Shown piece by piece: positions 1 through 5,886 of a stretch of 12,570 nucleotides of DNA. Source of the stretch: JBOGUF01 sp050696075 (GTDB taxonomy: Bacteria > Chloroflexota > Chloroflexia > Thermomicrobiales > UBA6265). Position 1 is the stretch's first letter. Each line of letters starts with the position of its first letter. Made by a program: the position numbers and the translations under genes. The stretch covers positions 1-12,570 of the forward strand of contig JBOGUF010000027.1 in the NCBI GenBank assembly GCA_050696075.1, in the 5' to 3' direction. A model generated the notes under the pieces. It did not search any database and had not been told where the DNA came from. It was given only the letters and a program-made list of their open reading frames with translations.

Positions 1-171
1 GCCTTCGGGCGGGGTGGGGATTGAAACGACTGGTCAGAAATGGCCCTCGACGACTTCTCGGCGTTGCACTCTGCCTTCGGGCGGGGTGGGGATTGAAACG
101 ACTGGTCAGAAATGGCCCTCGACGACTTCTCGGCGTTGCACTCTGCCTTCGGGCGGGGTGGGGATTGAATC
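1..171 (+). CRISPR. CRISPR array, leader-distal end (partial, 3 repeats, 2 identical spacers)
   Basis: Three repeat copies lie at 1-27 (cut by the window edge, equal to repeat bases 11-37), 63-99 (complete, 37 bp) and 135-171. The spacers at 28-62 and 100-134 are both 35 bp and identical to each other. The repeat starts GTTGCACTCTGCC and ends GGGGATTGAAAC. The ATTGAAAC end is typical of type I and III systems, where it becomes the 8-nt 5' handle of the crRNA, so transcription should run on the + strand from a leader left of the window. The third repeat has one change near its end (GAATC for GAAAC) and no further repeat follows, as expected for the leader-distal end. Repeat bases 5-26 can form a 9-bp stem with a UUCG tetraloop. 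No cas gene is in the window, so the subtype is not determined. Confidence 0.93.
28..134 (+). repeat. Tandem 72-bp spacer-repeat duplication within the CRISPR array
   Basis: The 35-bp spacer at 28-62 is repeated exactly at 100-134, with repeat copy 63-99 between them. The whole spacer-repeat unit is therefore duplicated with a 72-bp period. The simplest origin is slippage or unequal recombination between repeats, not two independent acquisitions of exactly the same protospacer. An assembly artefact in the repetitive tract is also possible. Confidence 0.9.
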
Positions 172-244
172 AAGAGCCGGACGAACGTCACCGTGGGGTC
201 AGGAGAGATTGAAGGTGCGAGCCAGCGCCACGGTCCAACGATCG

Positions 245-250
245 TACAAT
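245..250 (+). promoter_or_regulatory. Possible -10 element (TACAAT) upstream of the dehydratase-like gene
   Basis: TACAAT matches the sigma-70 -10 consensus at five of six positions and lies about 50 bases before the ATG at 300. No convincing -35 hexamer sits 16-18 bases upstream (the sequence there is GC-rich), so the call is weak. The 172-299 gap contains nothing else recognised. Confidence 0.3.
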
Positions 251-285
251 CGAGTGGACGTGGCGAAAGCGACGAGACGGAGCTC

Positions 286-290
286 GGGAG
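286..290 (+). promoter_or_regulatory. Shine-Dalgarno GGGAG that favours ATG 300 over GTG 294
   Basis: GGGAG ends nine bases before the ATG at 300 but only three bases before the in-frame GTG at 294. Normal spacing is about 5-10 bases, so ATG 300 is the better start. Confidence 0.6.
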
Positions 291-299
291 GCGGTGACT

Positions 300-1448
300 A
301 TGGGGAAGCTCACGATCACCAAGGTTGAGCCGGTGTTTGTGGATCGCTACTTGTTCGTCAAGGTGCACACCGATGGGGGTCTTACCGGGATCGGCGAGTC
401 GGGCGCCTGGGGGTTCCTCGAGGCCTCGGCCCAGGTGATGGCGACGTACGAACGCTACCTGCTCGGCCAAGACCCGCTCCAGATCGAGCACCACTGGCAG
501 TACCTCTACCGCTGGAACGCCTTTCGCGGCGCGGCCATCATGGGCGCGTTGTCGGCGATCGACATTGCGCTGTGGGATATCGCCGGGCAGTCCTTCGGGG
601 TGCCGTGTTACCAGTTGCTAGGGGGGCCGACGCGGCAGAAGGCGCGGGTGTATGGGCATGTCTTTGGGCGGACGCGGGAGGAGTTGGTGGCGGGGTGCGT
701 CGCCGCAAAGGAAGCAGGGTTTACGGCGGTCGGGCACCTGACACCGTTTACCGATGACTCGCGCGAGCAACCTTACTTCCAGACGCACGCGGCCAAGATC
801 GGCGCGGCGATCGAGACGGTGCGTCAGTATCGGGAGGCGGTGGGGGACGAGGTCGATTTGTGCATCGAGATCCATCGGCAGCTCACGCCGGCCGAGGCGG
901 TGGTGCTGGCGCGGGGGATCGAACCCTACCATCCCTTCTTCTTCGAGGACCCGATCCTGCCGGACAATTTTGATGCGATGGGGCTGGTGGCGAACCAGAT
1001 TCATGTCCCGATCGCGACCGGGGAGCGCCTGCACACGATCTTCGAGTTCCAGATGCTGCTGGCGCGGGGGGCGGTGCAGTACGTGCGGCCGGACGTCTGC
1101 ATGGTCGGCGGGCTGACCGGGGCGAAGAAGATCGCGGCCTTGGCCGAGGCGCACTATGTCGGGGTGGTGCCGCACAACCCGCTCGGGCCGGTCAGCACGG
1201 CGGCCTGCCTACAACTGGCGGCCTGCATCCCGAACTTTACCCTGCAGGAGTACCCGCTCGGCGAGGACCGGCCACCGAAAAGCGAGATGGTCATAGAACC
1301 GCTTCGACGCGAGGGCGGCTTTTTGATCATCCCCGACAAACCGGGCATCGGCATCGAACTGGCCGAGGACGCGGCCGAGCGCTATCCCTTCCGGCCGCTG
1401 AACGTGGTCACCCGGCTCCACGTCGACGGCTCGGTCGTCGACCAGTAG
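300..1448 (+). CDS. Mandelate racemase/muconate lactonizing enzyme family protein (sugar-acid dehydratase-like)
   Basis: This 382-residue protein is a full-length enolase-superfamily enzyme closest in pattern to D-galactonate or mannonate-type dehydratases, which remove water from acid sugars in a Mg2+-dependent reaction in the cytoplasm. The N-terminal capping domain covers about residues 1-125 (GLTGIGESG near 28, DIALWDIAGQ near 88). The TIM barrel follows. Likely metal ligands are E190 (in IEIHRQ, where galactonate dehydratases have DFHGR), E216 (FFFEDP) and E242 (IATGERL). D265 (VRPDVC) and H292 (VVPHNPLGP) form the usual Asp-His dyad, and H192 could be a second acid/base. Substrate cannot be read from sequence; the Glu in place of Asp at the first ligand argues against simply naming it dgoD. 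GTG 294 is an alternative start with poor Shine-Dalgarno spacing. The gene stands alone, convergent with the next gene 40 bases downstream. Confidence 0.9.
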   Translation: MGKLTITKVEPVFVDRYLFVKVHTDGGLTGIGESGAWGFLEASAQVMATYERYLLGQDPLQIEHHWQYLYRWNAFRGAAIMGALSAIDIALWDIAGQSFGVPCYQLLGGPTRQKARVYGHVFGRTREELVAGCVAAKEAGFTAVGHLTPFTDDSREQPYFQTHAAKIGAAIETVRQYREAVGDEVDLCIEIHRQLTPAEAVVLARGIEPYHPFFFEDPILPDNFDAMGLVANQIHVPIATGERLHTIFEFQMLLARGAVQYVRPDVCMVGGLTGAKKIAALAEAHYVGVVPHNPLGPVSTAACLQLAACIPNFTLQEYPLGEDRPPKSEMVIEPLRREGGFLIIPDKPGIGIELAEDAAERYPFRPLNVVTRLHVDGSVVDQ

Positions 1449-1488
1449 CCGGCTCCCGCGGACGTCTGACATTGCATCCTGGCCGTGG

Positions 1489-1749
1489 TCAGCGCAGGTG
1501 CAGCTCCTCGGGCACGACGGTGAACTCGGCGCCGCAGCGCGGACAGCGCGCCGTCACCTGGGTGATGGCTCCCCGTGTGCCCCGCACGACGCGCCGCACC
1601 GAGGCGTGCGCGCCGTCGTTGGGGCAGGAGGCGTACATCGGGTGGTGGAAGCCGCTCTCGGGGTCGGGAACGGTGAGCCGCCCCTCCGCCAACGCTCCGC
1701 GCACCGCCGCGGCCTCGCCGGCGGTCTTCTGCTCCGGCATGTGCTCCAC
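1489..1749 (-). CDS. Small conserved-looking protein with zinc-ribbon-like cysteines
   Basis: This is an 86-residue protein of unknown function. The start is GTG at 1749-1747, preceded eight bases upstream by a perfect AAGGAGG (complement of 1758-1764), so translation here is well supported. C42 (in ASCPND) and the pair C69/C72 (ARCPRCGAEF) with nearby histidines (H35, H36, H48) resemble a small zinc ribbon, although a canonical fourth cysteine is missing. The N-terminal 25 residues (QKTAGEAAAVRGALAEGR) are Ala-rich and probably helical. It lies between the convergent dehydratase-like gene and the SDR gene, on the same strand as the SDR and 136 bases beyond its stop. The function is not recognised; a zinc-binding fold is an inference from the cysteine spacing only. 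Confidence 0.72.
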   Translation of the reverse strand: MEHMPEQKTAGEAAAVRGALAEGRLTVPDPESGFHHPMYASCPNDGAHASVRRVVRGTRGAITQVTARCPRCGAEFTVVPEELHLR

Positions 1750-1757
1750 GGTTGAGA

Positions 1758-1764
1758 CCTCCTT
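1758..1764 (-). promoter_or_regulatory. Consensus Shine-Dalgarno (AAGGAGG) fixing the GTG start at 1749
   Basis: The complement reads AAGGAGG, a full anti-16S match, eight bases from the GTG. It is the best evidence that the 86-residue reading frame is translated, and from this GTG instead of the ATG three codons later. Confidence 0.8.
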
Positions 1765-1782
1765 CGCGCATGCACGCTCGTC

Positions 1783-1821
1783 TCCTGCTTACCCCGGGCT
1801 GCTATCCCGCGTGCAGCAGGA
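1783..1821 (-). other. Short hairpin in the leader of the small Cys-rich protein gene
   Basis: TCCTGCT (1783-1789) pairs with AGCAGGA (1815-1821), enclosing a smaller CGGG/CCCG stem (1795-1798 with 1806-1809). It lies 34 bases before the GTG start on the minus strand. It is not followed by a T-run, so it is not an obvious terminator for the SDR gene, and it matches no riboswitch I recognise. It may be chance in GC-rich DNA. Confidence 0.25.
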
Positions 1822-1884
1822 CTCGTGCCATGCGCTGGCCCACCATACACCGCCAGTTCGTCCGTTAAGGGGAAATGAGCGTCG

Positions 1885-2727
1885 TCAGGTCGTGAGCCGG
1901 GCGATATCCCAGCTCGGCTGATATCCCAGCTCGGCTTCGGCTTTGGCGATGACGTAGACGCGGTCGATAGTGTTCGGCAGGGACCACCCCCGCGCGGTAA
2001 ACGCCGCCTCGGCCCACGGCACGCGTCGTCGAATCATGGCCGGGGCATCAGAGAGCAGCTCTGACGTGTCGTCCGGCGTGAAAGGCGCGCGGGCGGCGAC
2101 GTTGTAGACGCCGGTCGGTTGGTCCGGGTGTTCGAGGGCGAGGTGGTGGGCGGTCGCCGCGTCGCGCACGTCGAGGCCGCGATAGAGGCGATAGGCGGCA
2201 ACGAGCGCCGGATCCTCGGCAAAGAATCGGCCGGTGCGGAGCGAGATGGTGGAGAGGCGGTCATCCGCGGCGAACTCAGCGCAGGCAACCTCGGCGGCGA
2301 GCTTGGTCTCGTCGTAGACGTCGCGGGGGCGCGGCGCCAACTCCTCCGTCACCCAGATGGCGCGGTCGGTCGGCACCAGCGCGTGGCCGTAGATCGAGGT
2401 CGTGCTGGTGTAGACGAAGCGGTGCGCTCCATGGTCGGCCGCGAGATCGAGGAGGCGACGGGTCGCGGCGACGTTGACCTCCTCAAAGCGGTCCCGCGAT
2501 ACCCGGCCGACGTGCGGCGCGTGCAGAGAGGCGGTGTGGATCACAGCGTCGATTGGAGCGTGCAGATGAAAGACACGTTCGAGCAGCGCGCGGTCTTCGA
2601 TCGCGCCGACGTGCCGCGTCGTCGGCGCCGGCGCCAGATCGAGACCGATCGCCTCGTGACGGTCGCGCAGCATGGCGACGATGGTTGAGCCGAGTTGGCC
2701 GGAACTGCCGGTGACGAGCACGCGCAC
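1885..2727 (-). CDS. NAD-dependent epimerase/dehydratase (extended SDR), altered C-terminus
   Basis: The 280-residue protein is an extended short-chain dehydrogenase of the nucleotide-sugar epimerase type. It has the Rossmann dinucleotide motif TGSSGQLGS (G7, G10, G13), an acidic D30 after the second strand that suggests NAD preference, the catalytic Ser/Thr region STTS (108-111) and the catalytic YDETK pair Y138/K142. It probably acts on a nucleotide-linked or free sugar in the cytoplasm; the substrate is unknown. The start is GTG 2727 with GGAGGG (complement of 2739-2744) 11 bases upstream. A perfect 17-bp tandem duplication at 1903-1936 lies in the last codons. As written the protein ends YQPSWDIARLTT. 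With a single copy it would end YRPAHDLTTLISP and stop at 1865, which looks more like the usual family ending. The core enzyme should be intact. It is divergent from the antitoxin gene. Confidence 0.9.
   Translation of the reverse strand: MRVLVTGSSGQLGSTIVAMLRDRHEAIGLDLAPAPTTRHVGAIEDRALLERVFHLHAPIDAVIHTASLHAPHVGRVSRDRFEEVNVAATRRLLDLAADHGAHRFVYTSTTSIYGHALVPTDRAIWVTEELAPRPRDVYDETKLAAEVACAEFAADDRLSTISLRTGRFFAEDPALVAAYRLYRGLDVRDAATAHHLALEHPDQPTGVYNVAARAPFTPDDTSELLSDAPAMIRRRVPWAEAAFTARGWSLPNTIDRVYVIAKAEAELGYQPSWDIARLTT
1903..1936. repeat. Perfect 17-bp tandem duplication in the 3' end of the SDR gene
   Basis: GATATCCCAGCTCGGCT occurs at 1903-1919 and again immediately at 1920-1936. Seventeen is not a multiple of three, so the duplication shifts the reading frame of the last residues of the minus-strand SDR gene. 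Confidence 0.95.
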
Positions 2728-2804
2728 CTGATCCGATTCCCTCCGTCTTGTTCTTAGCGTGTAATACGACTGTGGTCCTATCGCATTTGTGAGAGGGTCG
2801 ATAG

Positions 2805-3020
2805 ATGTTCGTGCAACAAGTCCGCACGTCGGGCAATAGCCTGGTCGTCACGATTCCCAAGGACGTGGTCGACCTTCATGGTCTCGTGGAGGGGGATCAT
2901 GTGCGACTACAGATCGAGCGGATGGAACTCCGGCCGGCATTGGCTCCTGATCTCCAAAAGGCGCTCGACCGCTCATGGAAATGGGTGCAGCCGGGCCTAG
3001 ACTATCTGAAAGATCGCTGA
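2805..3020 (+). CDS. AbrB/MazE/SpoVT-family antitoxin
   Basis: This 71-residue protein has the swapped-hairpin AbrB DNA-binding fold in its first 45 residues: VRTSGNSLVVTIPKDVV, then GLVEGDHVRLQIE. This is the standard pattern in MazE-like antitoxins and their AbrB relatives. The C-terminal tail (about 46-71, LAPDLQKALDRSWKWVQPGL) is probably the segment that binds and neutralises the toxin. The ATG at 2805 follows GAGAGGG (2791-2797) at seven bases. The toxin gene starts one base after this stop, so the two are co-translated. Such dimeric antitoxins usually bind their own promoter and repress the pair; the 77-base gap shared with the divergent SDR gene would hold that operator, but I cannot identify it. 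Confidence 0.88.
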   Translation: MFVQQVRTSGNSLVVTIPKDVVDLHGLVEGDHVRLQIERMELRPALAPDLQKALDRSWKWVQPGLDYLKDR

Positions 3021-3021
3021 G

Positions 3022-3417
3022 ATGACGAGGTGGATCAATCTGCCGGAGCTCACCGCCCTGCAAGGGATCATCATGCGCCGCCTGGGGTGGACGCCATCTC
3101 CACCGCGCGACCAGGTCCGTCTTGATTCCGCCGTGATGCGCCCCCGCATGGCCGCCCACTACGAAGATGCCGATCTGATTCGGCAGGCGGCGCTGTTCGG
3201 CCTTGGCATCTCCCCAGCACAGGCGTTCGTCGACGGCAACAAGCGCACCGGGTTTGCCGCGATCAAGATCTTCCCTGAATCGAATGGGCAACCGCTCACG
3301 GTCGATCCGCTGAAGGTCGCGCGCGAACTGGAACGCGTCGCCGAGGCGGAGGATCGGGAAGCCGCGGCCGCGGCGTTCGAGTCCTGGCCGCGGCAGGCGA
3401 TTGCGTCCCAGCAATGA
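3022..3417 (+). CDS. Doc (death-on-curing)/Fic-family toxin, catalytic His replaced by Gln
   Basis: The 131-residue protein has the length of phage P1 Doc (126) and the same core motif, here AQAFVDGNKRTGFAA (66-80). Doc toxins phosphorylate translation factor EF-Tu and stop protein synthesis. The motif His that activates the target hydroxyl (HxFx[D/E][A/G]NKR) is Q67 here, codon CAG at 3220-3222, while F69, D71, N73, K74 and R75 are kept. This may be an inactive toxin or a subfamily that tolerates Gln. Upstream, HYEDADLIRQAALFGLGIS (46-64) matches the helix preceding the motif in Doc proteins. Its start is one base after the antitoxin stop, as in many AbrB-Doc pairs. It converges with the PHP gene with three bases between stops and no terminator. 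Confidence 0.88.
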   Translation: MTRWINLPELTALQGIIMRRLGWTPSPPRDQVRLDSAVMRPRMAAHYEDADLIRQAALFGLGISPAQAFVDGNKRTGFAAIKIFPESNGQPLTVDPLKVARELERVAEAEDREAAAAAFESWPRQAIASQQ

Positions 3418-3420
3418 CGA

Positions 3421-4782
3421 TCATCCGTCGTCACGCCAGAGCGGGTTGGTGAGCGCGAGGACGTTGCCGGCCGCATCGACGATCTGGGCACGCACGTACT
3501 CCGCCCGCGGTGGGAAGGGGAGCGGCCACGTCCAGTCGACGACCCGGATCGGGTAGGCGCCAATGCAGCCGGCGTCCGAATAGAGCAGCGCCGCCTGCCC
3601 GGCGGCCTGCCCGGCCCGCAAGCGTATCCCCTTCTCGGTGCGCGTCAGATAGAGTTGCGGCCCGGCCGGCGACGCCGAGATGAAGCACCGCCCCCGGCGC
3701 AGGCCGTCGAGAATCGCGGCGGCAGTCGGCTCTCCTTCAACCTTCACCCAGACCGTCGGCTGGCCGAGGCGTGGGCGCGGCAGCGGCCCCGTCGCCTCAC
3801 CCTTCAGGAAGTGCGTGTCGCTGCCGCCGAGGGCAACGACCCGCCGCCCGCGCCGCAAATGCGCCTCCCAATGGGCCAGACAGGCGCTGTTGAGAAATTG
3901 CCACGGCCCGTTCCAGACCTCGACCGCGTGGTAGCCGAGGTCGACGCCGTACTCCCAGGGCGGACCAAACGGCCGCGGGTGGTTGACGCTGACAAACCCG
4001 CCGGCGGCAGCCGCCGTCGCCATCTCCCGCGCCACCGCCTCGCCGTCCGGCAGCCGGAAGTCGAACCAGCGATTCGCGCCCCAGACGTTCCAATGTCCCC
4101 CATAGGTCGTCACCTCGATGCCGGGGATGAGGATCGGCAGGCCCAACGTATCCGGCGCAACCGGCAGGTTGGCCGCGTTGTGGTCCGTCACGCCGAGAAA
4201 ATCGAGTCCCGCCGCCCGCGCCGCGGCCAACATTTCGATCAACCAGGAGTCGCCGTCCGACGCCAGCGTGTGACAGTGGAGGTCGCCGCGCGGCCAGCCG
4301 GGTTCGAGCGAGGGCGGCAGGGACGGCGAGGACGGCAAGGACGGCAAGCGGGGTGGGCGTTCGGTGGGCGGGAGGTCGGGGTTGAACCAGAGCTCGACGC
4401 GGTAGTCGAGGCCGTGCGGGCCGACTTTGTAGGGTCCGAGCAGCACCTGCCACGTCCCGGTCTCGATGGCGCCGGGGCGGTAGGGCGGCGTTGCCCAATC
4501 CTGCGCAATCGTGAACGCCAGCTTGTTGCTGCCGCTCCAGCCGCGGAAGCCGGGGCTGCCGGATTCGGATCCGCGCTCGTCGAAGAGTCCGAGGTCGAGC
4601 GTATTGCCCCCGCGAAGTTGCGGGTCGGACGGGATGCGGTCGCTGTAGTCGTAGCGGATGTGAAGTTGGCGGACGCCGGTCGGGACCGCGAACGGCAGGT
4701 GACGGTAGCGTCGCTCCTCGGCCAGCTCGAAGCGGCCGGTGAGAACGAGGTCGGCAGGCGTCGGCAGCGGCGGTACATCCAT
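3421..4782 (-). CDS. CehA/McbA-family PHP-domain metallohydrolase
   Basis: The 453-residue protein has an N-terminal beta-rich region (about 1-135), a Pro/Ser/Leu linker (about 136-160) and a PHP phosphoesterase-like domain. Metal-binding motifs are in order: DLHCHTLASDGDS (H169, H171, D176), GVTDHN (D200, H201), GIEVTTYGGHWNVWG (E223, H230), SVNHPRPFG (H268) and GGSDTHF (D322, H324). CehA/McbA relatives hydrolyse carbamate or phosphoester-like bonds, but most members have no known substrate. No convincing signal peptide is present, so it appears cytoplasmic. The ATG at 4782 is preceded by AGGGGAG four bases upstream. The linker is encoded by a 9-bp tandem repeat at 4312-4348. It is transcribed divergently from the importer operon, which suggests a shared substrate but does not show it. 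Confidence 0.9.
   Translation of the reverse strand: MDVPPLPTPADLVLTGRFELAEERRYRHLPFAVPTGVRQLHIRYDYSDRIPSDPQLRGGNTLDLGLFDERGSESGSPGFRGWSGSNKLAFTIAQDWATPPYRPGAIETGTWQVLLGPYKVGPHGLDYRVELWFNPDLPPTERPPRLPSLPSSPSLPPSLEPGWPRGDLHCHTLASDGDSWLIEMLAAARAAGLDFLGVTDHNAANLPVAPDTLGLPILIPGIEVTTYGGHWNVWGANRWFDFRLPDGEAVAREMATAAAAGGFVSVNHPRPFGPPWEYGVDLGYHAVEVWNGPWQFLNSACLAHWEAHLRRGRRVVALGGSDTHFLKGEATGPLPRPRLGQPTVWVKVEGEPTAAAILDGLRRGRCFISASPAGPQLYLTRTEKGIRLRAGQAAGQAALLYSDAGCIGAYPIRVVDWTWPLPFPPRAEYVRAQIVDAAGNVLALTNPLWRDDG
4312..4348 (-). repeat. 9-bp coding tandem repeat in the PHP hydrolase linker
   Basis: Units close to GACGGCAAG occur at 4312-4320, 4322-4330, 4331-4339 and 4340-4348 (the first offset by one base). 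On the minus strand they encode the Leu/Pro/Ser-rich linker RLPSLPSSPSLPPS. The unit is a multiple of three, so copy-number change would lengthen or shorten the linker without a frameshift. Confidence 0.75.
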
Positions 4783-4877
4783 TGGGCTCCCCTACCCATG
4801 CGCGACGGCGGAAGGTTCACCGGCAATCCGGCGTTCAGGATACCGCCAATCGGCGCCCGGCACGACGCCCGCACGCG

Positions 4878-4927
4878 GCGTTGACCGTCCGTTAAGCGTT
4901 GACAGATAGCAAGCCACCGCCTAGACT
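4878..4927 (+). promoter_or_regulatory. Sigma-70-type promoter for the ABC importer operon
   Basis: TTGACA (4899-4904, perfect -35) is followed after 17 bases by TAGACT (4922-4927, four of six to TATAAT). Predicted transcription starts near 4934, leaving a leader of about 90 bases before the GTG at 5026. An 8-bp direct repeat GCGTTGAC at 4878-4885 and 4896-4903 overlaps the -35 box with an 18-base period and could be an operator. The rest of the 4783-5025 gap shows nothing else I recognise. Confidence 0.62.
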
Positions 4928-5025
4928 CGCCCAAGATTCAGCGAACCGAGCGCGTCTGACACCATCGTCCAGGCTCCCCGTGCGAGCCTGTGGTTCCCAA
5001 GGCCGCGAGCCACCGACGGTGCATT

Positions 5026-5886
5026 GTGAGTGAACGACCGATCCTTGAGATCAAGGATCTCCAGGTCCATTTCCCGACCCCGCGCGGGCCGGTCAAGGCG
5101 GTCGACGGCGTCACCTTGACGTTGCATCCGAGCGAGCGCCTCGGCCTGATCGGCGAATCGGGCTCAGGCAAGTCGACAATCGCCCTGGCCGTGATGCGGT
5201 TGATCAAGCCGCCCGGTCAAATCGTGGGCGGCCAGATCCTGCTCGACGGAACCGACCTGCTGCGCCTCTCCGAAGACGAGATGCGCCGTACCCGGCTCTC
5301 CGAGGTCGCCCTGGTGACGCAAGGGGCGATGAACTCGCTCAACCCGGTGATTCGGATTCGGCCCCAGTTGGTCGACGCCATGGAGGCGCACGGCGTCAAT
5401 CTCTCGAAACGCGGCTTCGACGATCGTTTGGGCGACACCCTGCGGTCGGTCGGTCTGCGGCCGGAGGTGGCGGATCTCTTTCCGCACCAACTCAGCGGCG
5501 GCATGAAGCAACGGGTCTGCATCGCGACCGCTATCAGCCTGCGACCAAAGGTGATCGTCGCCGACGAGCCGACCAGCGCCCTCGACGTCGTGGTCCAGCG
5601 CCAGGTGATGCTGACGCTGCGTAAGGTGCAAAAGGACCTGGGGGCCGCCATTATCCTGATCGGACACGACATGGGGCTGATGGCCCAATTCGCCGACCGG
5701 GTGGCGGTGATGCGCGCCGGCCAGTTGGTCGAGGTCAACGGGGTGCGGGAGATATTCGCCCGTCCCGCGCATCCCTATACCCGGCTGCTCATGGACAGTC
5801 TGCCGTCCCTCGACCGCAAGGACGCCAATTTCGCAATGGCCGGCGCGGTCGCCGGGGGAATGGCCAGCGACGGGGGCGACGCATGA
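5026..5886 (+). CDS. Oligopeptide/dipeptide-type ABC transporter ATP-binding protein (OppD/DppD-like)
   Basis: This is the first ATPase of a family-5 ABC importer; it hydrolyses ATP at the inner face of the membrane to power uptake. Counting from GTG 5026 (286 residues): Walker A GESGSGKS 43-50, Q-loop Q99 in LVTQGAMNSLNP, signature LSGGMKQR from 156, Walker B VIVADEPTS with catalytic E181, and the switch His H214 in LIGHDMG. The C-terminal segment HPYTRLLMDSLPSLD is the oligopeptide/dipeptide ATPase extension. The chosen start gives VSERPILEIKDLQVHF, the usual family N-terminus; a GTG at 4990 would add 12 residues, and neither has a clear Shine-Dalgarno site. Its stop overlaps the next start by ATGA. 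It is the first gene behind the promoter at 4899-4927. The substrate is not readable from the ATPase. Confidence 0.93.
   Translation: MSERPILEIKDLQVHFPTPRGPVKAVDGVTLTLHPSERLGLIGESGSGKSTIALAVMRLIKPPGQIVGGQILLDGTDLLRLSEDEMRRTRLSEVALVTQGAMNSLNPVIRIRPQLVDAMEAHGVNLSKRGFDDRLGDTLRSVGLRPEVADLFPHQLSGGMKQRVCIATAISLRPKVIVADEPTSALDVVVQRQVMLTLRKVQKDLGAAIILIGHDMGLMAQFADRVAVMRAGQLVEVNGVREIFARPAHPYTRLLMDSLPSLDRKDANFAMAGAVAGGMASDGGDA

Noticed and set aside
178..214. Possible fourth, degenerate CRISPR repeat ending GAGATTGAAGG
   Set aside because: Aligning it as a repeat would leave a spacer of only about six bases after the third repeat, and the 5' half shows no similarity.
14..328. Open frames across the CRISPR repeats (two overlapping on the + strand)
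   Set aside because: They translate the repeat-spacer units twice and have no ribosome site; they exist only because the 72-bp unit is divisible by three.
618..1175. Long antisense frame inside the dehydratase-like gene
   Set aside because: Arg/His/Pro-rich shadow of a well-supported enzyme gene, common in GC-rich DNA.
1750..1884. T-box or other riboswitch upstream of the small Cys-rich protein
   Set aside because: Only a 7-bp outer stem and a 4-bp inner stem are visible, with no conserved T-box or known riboswitch core.
3655..4884. 409-codon + strand frame opposite the PHP hydrolase
   Set aside because: The composition is Arg/Gly/Ala-rich without domains, while the minus strand carries all PHP metal motifs in order.
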